From positions 1-40,192 of the forward strand of contig NZ_BOOA01000070.1 in NCBI RefSeq assembly GCF_016862995.1: a stretch of DNA of 40,192 nucleotides. Reading direction: 5' to 3'. Below the pieces are notes generated by a model. That model had not been told where the DNA came from and did no database searches. It was given only the letters and a program-made list of their open reading frames with translations. This DNA comes from Acrocarpospora phusangensis (GTDB lineage: Bacteria > Actinomycetota > Actinomycetes > Streptosporangiales > Streptosporangiaceae). Made by a program: the position numbers and the translations under genes. How positions within the stretch are numbered: the stretch's first letter is position 1; every line of letters starts with the position of its first letter. Positions 7,751 through 15,771 of the stretch are shown here, one piece after another.

Positions 7751-9792
7751 TCCGGATGCGAGCCCGGTTCGTGGTGCTGCACGTGACGGTGATGACGCTG
7801 CTGGTGGTCCTGGGCGTGCGGCTCTGGCAGATCCAGGTGGCGCGCGGTCCGGAGTTCCGGGTGGTGGCGACCGAGACCCGGACCAGGGTCGTCATGGTGC
7901 CGGCCATCCGCGGGCAGATCCTGGACTCCTCCGGGCGTCCGCTGGTGCGCAACCGCAGCGGGCTGGTGGTGTCCATCGACAGGACCAGGCTGGAGCGCAT
8001 GCCGGACGGCGGGAAGGCCGTGCTGGCGAAGCTGGCGGCCGTGCTCAAGTCGACGCCGGAGACGCTGCGGGAGCGCATCCGCCCGTGCGGGCCCGGCGTG
8101 GCCCGGCCGTGTTTCCCCGGCTCGCCGTACCAGCCGATTCCGGTGGACGACGCGGTGACCACGCGGGAGGCGCTGCAGATCCTGGAGCGCCAGGAGGAGT
8201 TTCCCGGGGTGACGGCCGAGGTGCAGGCGGTGCGGGAGTACCCGGGCCGATCGCACGCGTCGCAGGTGCTCGGCTACCTGCAGCCGGTCACGGAGCACGA
8301 GCTGGAGAAGCGGGAAGGGCTGAAGGCCAGCTATTCGGGCGTCGACCTGGTCGGCAGGGACGGGCTGGAGTCGGTCTACGACGAGGCGCTGCGCGGCAAG
8401 CCGGGACTGCGCCGGGTCCAGGTCGACCGGCTGGGCAAGGTCATCGGGGTCGAGCAGCAGGTCTCCCCGGTCACCGGGGACACGCTCATCACCAGCATCG
8501 ACGCGCGGGTGCAGGACATCGTGGAGAAGGCGCTGGCCGGGGCGATGAAGTCCGCGCCGCGCGCGGACGGCGCCGCCGGGGTGGTGCTGGACGTGCGCAC
8601 CGGCCGGGTGATCGCGATGGCCAGCGTGCCCACCTACGACCCGTCGGTGTGGACGGGCGGCATCTCGGAGAACGAGTACCAGCGGCTGCTGTCGGACCAG
8701 TCCGGGCGTCCGCTGGTGTCGCGGGCGATCAAGGGCACCTTCGCGCCCGGCTCGACGTTCAAGGTCACCTCGGTGTCGGCGATGGTCAAGGACGGGTATC
8801 CGCTGCGCGGCACGTACGACTGCCCGGGCGCGTTCATGGTCGGCAGCCGGCCGTTCCACAACTTCCGGGGAATCGGGCTCGGCCCGATGAACCTGCACAC
8901 CGCGCTGGTCAAGTCGTGCGACACGATCTTCTACCGGGCCGCGTACGAGATGTGGCTGCGCGACGGCGGCATGAAACCCAAGCCCAAGCCCAAGGACCCG
9001 ATGGCCGCGATGTCCCGGGCGTACGGGTTCGGGGCCAAGACCGGGATCGACATCCCGGGGGAGTCGCCGGGCCGCATCCCGGACCGGTACTGGAAGAAGG
9101 AGCTGTGGGCGGCCACCCGCGCGCAGAACTGCGTGCGCGCCAAGAAGGGCTACCCCGAGGTCAAGGACTCGGCCAGGGCGGCGTTCCTGAAGCGGCTGGC
9201 GTACGAGAACTGCCTGGAGGGCTTCCAGTGGCGGGCGGGTGACGCGGCCAACTTCTCCATCGGGCAGGGCGACGTGCTGGTGACGCCGCTGCAACTGGCC
9301 AACGCGTACGCGGCGCTGGTCGGCGACGGGAGGCTGCGCAGCCCCAGGATCGCCTGGGCGCTGGTCCGGCCGGACGGCACCATGGTCAAGGAGATCAAGC
9401 CGCCGGTGGTCGGCCGCCTGCCGATCAGCGAGGAGACCCGGCAATACATCAAGGACGCGCTCAGCCAGGTGCCCTCGGACGGCACCGCCGCCGGCGCGTT
9501 CGGCGGCTGGCCGATGGACCTCGTCCGCATCGGCGGCAAGACCGGCACCGCCGAGGTGTACGGCAAGGCCGACACCTCCTGGTTCGCCTCCTTCGCCCCC
9601 ACGTCGAAACCTCGCTACGTGGTCGTCGTCATGGTCTCCCAGGGCGGCATGGGCGGTTCCACCGCCGCCCCGGCCGTGCGCCAGATCTACGAGGGCATCT
9701 ACGGGTTCGGCAAGGACCACGCGCCCGCCGCGCTCCCGGAACCACCCGCCCGGCCGCCCCGGATCAAGCCTGACGGCACGGTGAACCGATGA
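7747..9792 (+). CDS. mrdA: Penicillin-binding protein 2 (transpeptidase of the elongasome)
   Basis: The 681-residue class B PBP has a cytoplasmic start and one membrane helix (about 10-30), a dimerisation domain beginning RGQILDSSGRPLVRN, and a C-terminal transpeptidase domain. Catalytic motifs are Ser336-T-F-K, Ser390-C-D and Lys598-T-G-T. A roughly 60-residue stretch with several Cys (NCVRAKKG...ENCLEG, about 455-485) precedes the SIGQGD segment and is longer than in E. coli MrdA, and these cysteines could form a disulfide outside the cell. GTG 7747 overlaps the mreD stop, and ATG 7756 is an alternative. It cross-links glycan strands made by RodA, the next gene. Confidence 0.95.
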   Translation: MIRMRARFVVLHVTVMTLLVVLGVRLWQIQVARGPEFRVVATETRTRVVMVPAIRGQILDSSGRPLVRNRSGLVVSIDRTRLERMPDGGKAVLAKLAAVLKSTPETLRERIRPCGPGVARPCFPGSPYQPIPVDDAVTTREALQILERQEEFPGVTAEVQAVREYPGRSHASQVLGYLQPVTEHELEKREGLKASYSGVDLVGRDGLESVYDEALRGKPGLRRVQVDRLGKVIGVEQQVSPVTGDTLITSIDARVQDIVEKALAGAMKSAPRADGAAGVVLDVRTGRVIAMASVPTYDPSVWTGGISENEYQRLLSDQSGRPLVSRAIKGTFAPGSTFKVTSVSAMVKDGYPLRGTYDCPGAFMVGSRPFHNFRGIGLGPMNLHTALVKSCDTIFYRAAYEMWLRDGGMKPKPKPKDPMAAMSRAYGFGAKTGIDIPGESPGRIPDRYWKKELWAATRAQNCVRAKKGYPEVKDSARAAFLKRLAYENCLEGFQWRAGDAANFSIGQGDVLVTPLQLANAYAALVGDGRLRSPRIAWALVRPDGTMVKEIKPPVVGRLPISEETRQYIKDALSQVPSDGTAAGAFGGWPMDLVRIGGKTGTAEVYGKADTSWFASFAPTSKPRYVVVVMVSQGGMGGSTAAPAVRQIYEGIYGFGKDHAPAALPEPPARPPRIKPDGTVNR

Positions 9793-10967
9793 ACCCCGCC
9801 ACCACCGCGGCGGCGCCCCGCCGCAAGTCGCTGGCCAGCCGCGCGGTCGGCGAGGGCTCCGCGGTGCGCCGCATGGACGGCCCGCTGCTGGCCGCCGTGG
9901 CCGCGCTCTGCGTGATCGGCACACTGCTGGTCTGGTCCTCCACCAGGACCTGGGCCTCGGTGGAGCCGACCGGCCTGGTCAAGAAGCACGTGCTCAACCT
10001 GGGCATCGGCGCCGCCCTGCTGAGCGCGGTGGCGATGGCCGATCCGCGCCGGCTGCGGGCCTACGCGCCGGTGGCGTACGCGGCGGCCCTGATCGCGCTG
10101 GTGTTGGTGATCACGCCCGTCGGTTCCACGGTCAACGGCTCCCACTCGTGGATCATGCTCGGCGGCGGTTTCGCCGTGCAGCCGTCCGAGCTGGCCAAAC
10201 CGGCGCTGGTCTTGCTGCTGGCGATGCTGCTGGCCGAGCCGGCCGAGGGCACCGACCGGCCGCGGACGCTGGACATGCTGCTCGGGCTGGCCGCGGCCGG
10301 GGTCACGATGGCGCTGGTCATGCTCCAGCCCGACCTGGGCACCACCATGGTCCTCACGGTGATCACCGCCGGGGTGCTGATCTTCTCCGGGGTGCGGAAG
10401 CGGTGGATCGTCGTCGTCATGGTGGCGGCGGGGCTGGCGGGCGGGTTCGTGTGGTCGCTCGGGCTGCTCCAGCCGTACCAGGTGGCGCGGTTCACGGCGT
10501 TCATCAACCCGGCCAGCGACCCGCGCGGCGTCGGCTACAACAGCACGCAGGCGCTCATCGCCATCGGCTCCGGCGAGATCTACGGCAAGGGCCTGTTCCA
10601 GGGCGGCCAGACCACCGGCCGGTTCGTGCCGGAGCAGCACACGGACTTCATCTTCACCGTGGCCGGGGAGGAGTTCGGCTTCCTGGGCGCGCTGACCGTG
10701 GTGGCGCTGCTCGGCGTGGTGCTGCTGCGCGGGCTGCGCATCGCCCGGCAGTGCGAGGACCGGTTCAGCGCGCTCGTCGCGGGCGGCATCGTCTGCTGGT
10801 TCGCGTTCCAGATGTTCATCAACGTGGGGATGACGATCGGCATCATGCCGATCACGGGACTGCCCTTGCCGTTCGTGTCGTACGGTGGCACGGCCACCTT
10901 CGCGAACATGATCGGGATCGGATTGTTGCAGGCCATCCACGTCAAGGAGCGCAGCTTCTCGGGGTGA
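9789..10967 (+). CDS. rodA: Peptidoglycan glycosyltransferase RodA (SEDS family)
   Basis: A 392-residue SEDS protein with about ten membrane helices. Family landmarks are GSHSWIMLGGGFAVQPSELAK (about 115-135), LLQPDLGTTM with the catalytic Asp, the NSTQALIAIGSGEIYGKGL loop, FVPEQHTDFIF, and the final GLPLPFVSYGGT signature. RodA polymerises lipid II, working with PBP2. ATG 9789 overlaps the mrdA stop (ATGA), implying coupled translation. This fits RodA rather than FtsW because it follows mreBCD-mrdA and no division genes are nearby. Confidence 0.95.
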   Translation: MNPATTAAAPRRKSLASRAVGEGSAVRRMDGPLLAAVAALCVIGTLLVWSSTRTWASVEPTGLVKKHVLNLGIGAALLSAVAMADPRRLRAYAPVAYAAALIALVLVITPVGSTVNGSHSWIMLGGGFAVQPSELAKPALVLLLAMLLAEPAEGTDRPRTLDMLLGLAAAGVTMALVMLQPDLGTTMVLTVITAGVLIFSGVRKRWIVVVMVAAGLAGGFVWSLGLLQPYQVARFTAFINPASDPRGVGYNSTQALIAIGSGEIYGKGLFQGGQTTGRFVPEQHTDFIFTVAGEEFGFLGALTVVALLGVVLLRGLRIARQCEDRFSALVAGGIVCWFAFQMFINVGMTIGIMPITGLPLPFVSYGGTATFANMIGIGLLQAIHVKERSFSG

Positions 10968-11001
10968 GAGCCGTCCGCAGGATCCTGCGAACCGCTCTCA
11001 C
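10964..11001 (+). terminator. Long hairpin overlapping the rodA stop codon
   Basis: The 8-bp outer arms GTGAGAGC / GCTCTCAC enclose a second perfect 6-bp stem, CGCAGG / CCTGCG, with two short mismatched steps between them. The outer arm contains the rodA TGA. There is no T-run, as is common for GC-rich actinobacterial terminators. Confidence 0.55.
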
Positions 11002-11051
11002 TGGCGCAGCCTCCGTCAAGCGAACAATCTGGGAACGTACCTTGAATGTGC

Positions 11052-11074
11052 GATGACCTAGATGACCTAGATGA
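11052..11074 (+). repeat. 9-nt direct repeat GATGACCTA (two and a half copies)
   Basis: GATGACCTA occurs at 11052-11060 and 11061-11069 and is followed by GATGA. It lies upstream of the small-protein/regulator/kinase module and could be an operator. The unit fits GAYGAYCTR, as does the repeat upstream of the 24.1-kb regulator when that is read on its own strand. Confidence 0.5.
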
Positions 11075-11106
11075 AGCAGACGCTCACCCGCATAGACGGA
11101 GGAACG

Positions 11107-11352
11107 GTGACTCCGGACGACGAGGCGCAGGAGCGCGGGCGCGCTTTGGACCTGCTCCGAAAGGCATTTCCCGACTACCGGATCGTGTACGGCGGCGGCC
11201 GATGGGCGGCGGCCGCGGCCGGGAATCCGCCCACGGTGTGGTTCGCCCAGACGGCGGCCAGCCTGTGCGGCCAGCTCTTCCTCGCCCAGCTTCGCAACGG
11301 CGGCACGGTCGGCCCGTTCCGCGCGGAGAGCGACTCGCATATCACCCGGTGA
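11107..11352 (+). CDS. Small protein of unknown function
   Basis: An 81-residue protein: a charged N terminus, a probable helix (ERGRALDLLRKAFPDY), then a beta-rich GGGRWAAAAAGNPPTVWFAQTAASL stretch and a helix. I do not recognise a family. GTG 11107 has GGAGG 4 nt upstream and is preferred. ATG 11071 in the same frame would add 12 residues but starts inside the 9-nt repeats and has no ribosome binding site. It lies 54 nt ahead of an XRE-type regulator on the same strand, an arrangement like the small-protein plus regulator pairs of actinomycetes, although it does not look like DUF397. Confidence 0.6.
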   Translation: MTPDDEAQERGRALDLLRKAFPDYRIVYGGGRWAAAAAGNPPTVWFAQTAASLCGQLFLAQLRNGGTVGPFRAESDSHITR

Positions 11353-11406
11353 CCATTTCGTAACAGGTGCCGGGCTAGCGTGGTAGCGCCCCCTCTTGGA
11401 GAGTCC

Positions 11407-12819
11407 ATGACCCAATCCGCCCGTGACCGTTCGGCCATCCAGTTCGCCGGCGCCATCCGGGACCGCACGCTCGCGGCCCTGGGTGAGGCGCCGTCGACCG
11501 CCGTCATCCATCAGATCGCCGAGGAGATCCACCTCAGCTCCCCCCACACCTCCCGGTTGAAATGTATGCGGCTGGCCAACGGGTGGACGGTGGAGGAGGC
11601 GATCGACCGGTTCCACCGCATGTGCGACCGGTTCCAGATCAAGCGCCGAGGCCTGACCGAACGCTCCTGGCGGGAGTGGGAGGCGGGCGCGCGGCCGGAC
11701 CGCGAGTACACCGACCTGCTCTGCCGCCTGTTCGAGACCGGCCCGGTCCAGCTGGGCTTCGCCCGCGACTACACGCCCGAGGAGGCTCGCCGGGCGCAGC
11801 CGGGGGCGGGCGACCCGATCGCGGACGCCGCCGCCGAGGCCAGCGAGCACGCCGAGGAGGCCGAGACCAGCGAGCTCGGCTCCGGCGCGCTGGAACGGCT
11901 GCGCACCCAGGTGGTCTGGGTGGGCCGCCGGTACGTGTGGGAGTCGCCGCTGCCGCTGTTCGTGGAGATGCGCGCGTTGCAGGAGCAGACCAGGAAGGCG
12001 CTGGAACGCCGGATCCACCCGACCCAGGCGGGCGAGCTGTACTTCCTCACCGGCGCGCTGTGCGGGCTGATGGCCAACGCCAGCATGGACATGGGCCGCC
12101 GGGTGCCGGCCGACACGCTGGCCAGGGCCGCCTGGACGTACGGCCGGATCTCCGGGCATCCCTCGCTGATGGGCTGGGCCCGGGGCATGCAGGCCTCGGT
12201 CGCGCTCTGGGACCGCCGCTACGAGGACGCGGCCAGGTACGCGGGCGACGCGCTCACCCACCTGTCCACCGGCAGCGGCGGGGCCCGGCTGCACATGCTC
12301 AGGGCGCGGGCCAGCGCGATGCTGGGCCGCTCCGCGGAGGCCAGGGAGGAACTGCTCAAGGCCGCCGAGGCCCGCGCGTCGGGCGGCCACGACGAGCTGC
12401 ACGACGAGATCGCGGGGGAGTTCGCGTTCCGTCCCGCCAAGGAGCACTACTACGCGGCCGTCACCCACCTGCACCTGGGCCAGGCGCCGAAGGCGATCGA
12501 CGAGGCCAGGGAGGCCATCCGGCTCTACTCGGCCGACGAGCGGGAGAACCGCTCCTACGGGTGCGAGGCGATGGCCAGGGCCCATCTCGCCATCGCGTAC
12601 GTGCTGGAGGACGACCAGGACGGCGCGGAGCAGGCCGTGGCCCCGCTGCTGGAGCTGCCGCCGGAGCGGCGGATCGACAGCCTGGGCGCGACGCTGTCGG
12701 CCAGCCGGTCGCTGGTGTCGGACCGCATGGCCCGCCAGATCGAGGGCTTCTGCTCGGTCGGCCTGGCGCAGACCCGCGACCTGACCTTCGATCCTCCGGC
12801 GAGGCAGCTGAACACATGA
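11407..12819 (+). CDS. XRE-like DNA-binding regulator with helical repeat domain
   Basis: A 470-residue protein. Residues 40-105 form a Cro/C1-type helix-turn-helix as seen in actinomycetes: LANGWTVEEAIDRF followed by LTERSWREWEAGARPD and YTDLLCRLFETG. An acidic Ala/Glu linker lies at about 125-160. The remaining 300 residues are Ala-rich paired helices resembling TPR repeats (for example HLHLGQAPKAIDEAREAIRLYSADE and MARAHLAIAYVLEDD), probably a ligand- or protein-sensing region. ATG 11407 follows GGAGAG by 3 nt. It is coupled to the downstream APH-fold kinase by an ATGA overlap, so the kinase or its substrate may act in the same pathway. The specific role is unknown. Confidence 0.75.
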   Translation: MTQSARDRSAIQFAGAIRDRTLAALGEAPSTAVIHQIAEEIHLSSPHTSRLKCMRLANGWTVEEAIDRFHRMCDRFQIKRRGLTERSWREWEAGARPDREYTDLLCRLFETGPVQLGFARDYTPEEARRAQPGAGDPIADAAAEASEHAEEAETSELGSGALERLRTQVVWVGRRYVWESPLPLFVEMRALQEQTRKALERRIHPTQAGELYFLTGALCGLMANASMDMGRRVPADTLARAAWTYGRISGHPSLMGWARGMQASVALWDRRYEDAARYAGDALTHLSTGSGGARLHMLRARASAMLGRSAEAREELLKAAEARASGGHDELHDEIAGEFAFRPAKEHYYAAVTHLHLGQAPKAIDEAREAIRLYSADERENRSYGCEAMARAHLAIAYVLEDDQDGAEQAVAPLLELPPERRIDSLGATLSASRSLVSDRMARQIEGFCSVGLAQTRDLTFDPPARQLNT

Positions 12820-13700
12820 CCGCTCCCACCGTCGCCGGCGTGCCCGCGGCGCTCGCGCAAGCCTGCCGTGCGGCGGGTCTGAACCCGGCGGGCGCGCGCC
12901 TGCTGCGCAGCTTCGCCAACGTCGTCTACCTGCTCCCGGCCGAGGCCGTCGTGGTACGGCTGTCCGACGCCAACACCCTCGGCAAGTACGACCGCCTGGT
13001 CACCTCGCTCAAGGTCACCCGCTGGCTGGTCGAGCAGGGTTTCCCCGCCACCATGCCGCTCGACGTCAAGCAGCCGCTGGCCGTCGACGGCGCGCTGGCC
13101 ACGTTCTGGCACTACGAGGAGCACGCCGGCCCGCCCCCGGACCCGGCGCCGCTCGGCCTGATGCTCCGGCGGCTGCACTCGCTGCCGCCGGTGCCGTTCG
13201 ACCTGCCGACCTTCGACCCCTTCGGCACGATCCGGCGGGCCATCGCGGCCAGCCAGGCGATCGACGAGGAGGAACGCGAGTGGCTGACCGAACGGTGCTC
13301 GGCGCTCTCCGACGACTACTACGAGCGGCTGGAGTTCGCTCTGCCGTACGGACTGGTGCACGGTGACGCGCACCGGGGCAACCTGCTCCGTACACCTGAG
13401 GGGCTGCTGCTGTGCGACTGGGACTCGGTGAGCGCCGGGCCTCGCGAGATCGACCTGGTGCCCACCCTGGTGGGGGCCAGGTTCGGGCTGACCGAGGCCG
13501 AACGGGACGGATTCGTCGAGGCGTACGGCTACGACGCCAGGAACTGGGCCGGGTACGGCGTGCTCCGCGACACCCGGGAACTCCAGACGCTGACGGCCGT
13601 GCTGCGGAACGCGCACCGGGATCCGGGGTCGCGGGCGGAGCTGCGGTTCCGGCTGGCTTCGCTGCGGGCGGGTGACAACCGTACCTGGCACGCCTTCTGA
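12816..13700 (+). CDS. Aminoglycoside phosphotransferase-fold kinase
   Basis: The 294-residue protein has an APH/choline-kinase fold. The N-lobe carries a Lys candidate in NTLGKYDRLV, the hinge follows TFWHYEEHAG, and the catalytic loop is H182-G-D184-A-H-R-G-N with the metal-binding DWDSV about 20 residues later. All catalytic residues are present, so it is probably active on a small molecule or metabolite. Antibiotic resistance is not implied, since this family also includes kinases for choline, homoserine, fructosamine and others. The start overlaps the regulator stop (ATGA). The substrate is unknown. Confidence 0.8.
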   Translation: MTAPTVAGVPAALAQACRAAGLNPAGARLLRSFANVVYLLPAEAVVVRLSDANTLGKYDRLVTSLKVTRWLVEQGFPATMPLDVKQPLAVDGALATFWHYEEHAGPPPDPAPLGLMLRRLHSLPPVPFDLPTFDPFGTIRRAIAASQAIDEEEREWLTERCSALSDDYYERLEFALPYGLVHGDAHRGNLLRTPEGLLLCDWDSVSAGPREIDLVPTLVGARFGLTEAERDGFVEAYGYDARNWAGYGVLRDTRELQTLTAVLRNAHRDPGSRAELRFRLASLRAGDNRTWHAF

Positions 13701-13706
13701 TGCGGA

Positions 13707-13712
13707 TACCCT
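13707..13712 (+). promoter_or_regulatory. Putative leaderless -10 box of the radical SAM gene
   Basis: TACCCT ends exactly 7 nt before ATG 13720. The GAAGG between them is only 1 nt from the ATG, too close for a normal ribosome binding site, favouring a leaderless message. Confidence 0.35.
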
Positions 13713-13719
13713 TGAAGGC

Positions 13720-15630
13720 ATGTCTGTCGAGTCCCTGTTTCCCCGCCTGGAACCGCTGCTGCCCAAGGTGCAGAAGCCGATCCAGTATGTGGGGGGTGAG
13801 CTGAACTCGACCGTCAAGGACTGGGACGAGGCCACGGTCCGCTGGGCGCTGATGTATCCGGACGCCTACGAGGTCGGCCTCCCCAACCAGGGCGTGCAGA
13901 TTCTGTACGAGATCCTCAACGAGCTCCCGGACACCATGGCGGAGCGCACCTACGCGGTGTGGCCCGACCTGGAGGCGCTGATGCGCGCCGAGGGCGTGCC
14001 CCAGTTCACCGTGGACGCGCACCGCCCGGTGCGCGCCTTCGACGTGTTCGGGGTGTCGTTCTCCACCGAACTCGGCTACACCAACCTGCTGACCGCGCTC
14101 GACCTGGCGGGGATCCCGCTGCACGCGGTCGATCGGACCGACGACGATCCGATCGTGCTGGCCGGTGGGCACGCCGCGTTCAACCCGGAGCCGATCGCCG
14201 ACTTCCTCGACGCCGCCGTGCTCGGCGACGGCGAGCAGATCGCGATCGCCATCTCCGAGGTGGTCCGGGAGTGGAAGGCCGAGGGCGAGCCGGGCGGCCG
14301 GGACGGCGTGCTGCTGCGCCTGGCCGAGACCGGCGGGGTGTACGTGCCCAAGTTCTACGACGTCGAGTACCTGGCGGACGGCCGGATCAAGCGGGTCGTG
14401 CCCAACCGCGCCGGGGTTCCCTCGCGGGTGTTCAAGCACACCGTGATGGATCTGGACGAGTGGCCGTACCCGAAGAAGCCGCTGGTGCCGCTGGCCGAGA
14501 CCGTGCACGAGCGGTTCAGCGTGGAGATCTTCCGCGGCTGCACCCGGGGCTGCCGGTTCTGCCAGGCGGGCATGATCACCCGTCCGGTCCGGGAGCGGTC
14601 GATCACGGTGATCGGCGACATGGTGGCCAACGGGATCAAGGAGTCCGGCTTCAACGAGGTCGGCCTGCTCTCGCTGTCCAGCGCCGACCACTCCGAGATC
14701 GCCGAGGTGGCCAAGGGCCTCGCCGACCGGTACGAGGGCACCAACACCTCCTTGTCGCTGCCGTCCACCCGGGTCGACGCGTTCAACATCGACCTGGCCA
14801 ACGAGTTCTCCCGCAACGGACGGCGGTCCGGCCTGACCTTCGCGCCCGAGGGCGGGTCCGAGCGCATGCGCAAGGTGATCAACAAGATGGTCACCGAGGA
14901 GGATCTGATCCGCACCGTCACCACCGCGTACACGCAGGGGTGGCGGCAGGTGAAGCTGTATTTCATGTGCGGCCTGCCCACCGAGGAGGACATCGACGTC
15001 CTCGGCATCGCCGACCTGGCCAAGAAGGTCATCAAGGCCGGTCGCGAGGCCACGGGCTCCCGGGACATCCGCTGCACGGTCTCCATCGGCGGATTCGTGC
15101 CCAAGCCGCACACCCCGTTCCAGTGGGCCGCCCAGTGCGACCACGAGACGGTGGACCGCCGCCTCCGCGAACTCCGCAACAGCCTGCGCAACGACAAGCA
15201 GTACGGCAAGGCCATCGGATTCCGCTACCACGACGGCAAGCCGTCCATCGTGGAGGGCCTGCTGTCCAGGGGCGACCGCCGGGTCGGCGCGGTGATCGAG
15301 GCCGTGTGGGCGGACGGCGGCCGCTTCGACGGCTGGAGCGAGCACTTCTCCTATGAACGCTGGATGAAGTGCGCCGCCCAGGTCGGGGTGGACGTGGACT
15401 GGTTCACCACCCGCGAGCGCGAGGAGCACGAGGTCCTGCCGTGGGACCACCTGGACGCCGGCCTGGACCGGGAGTGGCTCTGGCAGGACTGGCAGGACGC
15501 CGTCAACGACGTCGAGGTCGAGGACTGCCGCTGGACGCCGTGTTACGACTGCGGCGTCTGCCCCACCATGGGGACCGAGATTCAGATCGGTCCCACCGGG
15601 CGGAAGCTGCTGCCGCTTACCGTCGTGTGA
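13720..15630 (+). CDS. TIGR03960-type radical SAM protein
   Basis: A 636-residue protein with an N-terminal B12-binding-like Rossmann region (ALMYPDAYEVGLPNQG, GVSFSTELGYTN, VLAGGHAAFNPEP), followed by a radical SAM barrel with the [4Fe-4S] triad C274-TRG-C278-RF-C281. A GLTFAPEGGSERMRKVINK segment and a Cys-rich end (EDCRWTPCYDCGVCP) complete the TIGR03960 pattern. These proteins are widespread in actinobacteria, clostridia and cyanobacteria, and occur next to or fused with a DUF2344/TIGR03936 protein, as here. The reaction is not established. ATG 13720 is chosen because conservation appears to begin there, and GTG 13672 in frame is an alternative. Confidence 0.9.
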   Translation: MSVESLFPRLEPLLPKVQKPIQYVGGELNSTVKDWDEATVRWALMYPDAYEVGLPNQGVQILYEILNELPDTMAERTYAVWPDLEALMRAEGVPQFTVDAHRPVRAFDVFGVSFSTELGYTNLLTALDLAGIPLHAVDRTDDDPIVLAGGHAAFNPEPIADFLDAAVLGDGEQIAIAISEVVREWKAEGEPGGRDGVLLRLAETGGVYVPKFYDVEYLADGRIKRVVPNRAGVPSRVFKHTVMDLDEWPYPKKPLVPLAETVHERFSVEIFRGCTRGCRFCQAGMITRPVRERSITVIGDMVANGIKESGFNEVGLLSLSSADHSEIAEVAKGLADRYEGTNTSLSLPSTRVDAFNIDLANEFSRNGRRSGLTFAPEGGSERMRKVINKMVTEEDLIRTVTTAYTQGWRQVKLYFMCGLPTEEDIDVLGIADLAKKVIKAGREATGSRDIRCTVSIGGFVPKPHTPFQWAAQCDHETVDRRLRELRNSLRNDKQYGKAIGFRYHDGKPSIVEGLLSRGDRRVGAVIEAVWADGGRFDGWSEHFSYERWMKCAAQVGVDVDWFTTREREEHEVLPWDHLDAGLDREWLWQDWQDAVNDVEVEDCRWTPCYDCGVCPTMGTEIQIGPTGRKLLPLTVV

Positions 15631-15650
15631 ACGACAGGTGGGAGCGGCAT

Positions 15651-15701
15651 ATGCTGGGAGAAGAATTTCTGACCAGAAGAACATTGAAAGAACACCGATA
15701 A
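15651..15701 (+). CDS. Possible 16-codon short ORF or leader peptide
   Basis: ATG 15651 is preceded by GGGAG with 6-nt spacing and opens a 16-codon frame (LGEEFLTRRTLKEHR after Met) ending TAA. It lies in an unusually A-rich spacer between the radical SAM gene and the DUF2344 gene. It could be a leader peptide or chance. No repeat of regulatory codons is visible. Confidence 0.25.
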   Translation: MLGEEFLTRRTLKEHR

Positions 15702-15771
15702 CAGGACAAGACGAGACCGGAAGGACGACGGAACACTGAAACCCGTTCCCGATGGGCCCCCGCCCGCGCCC

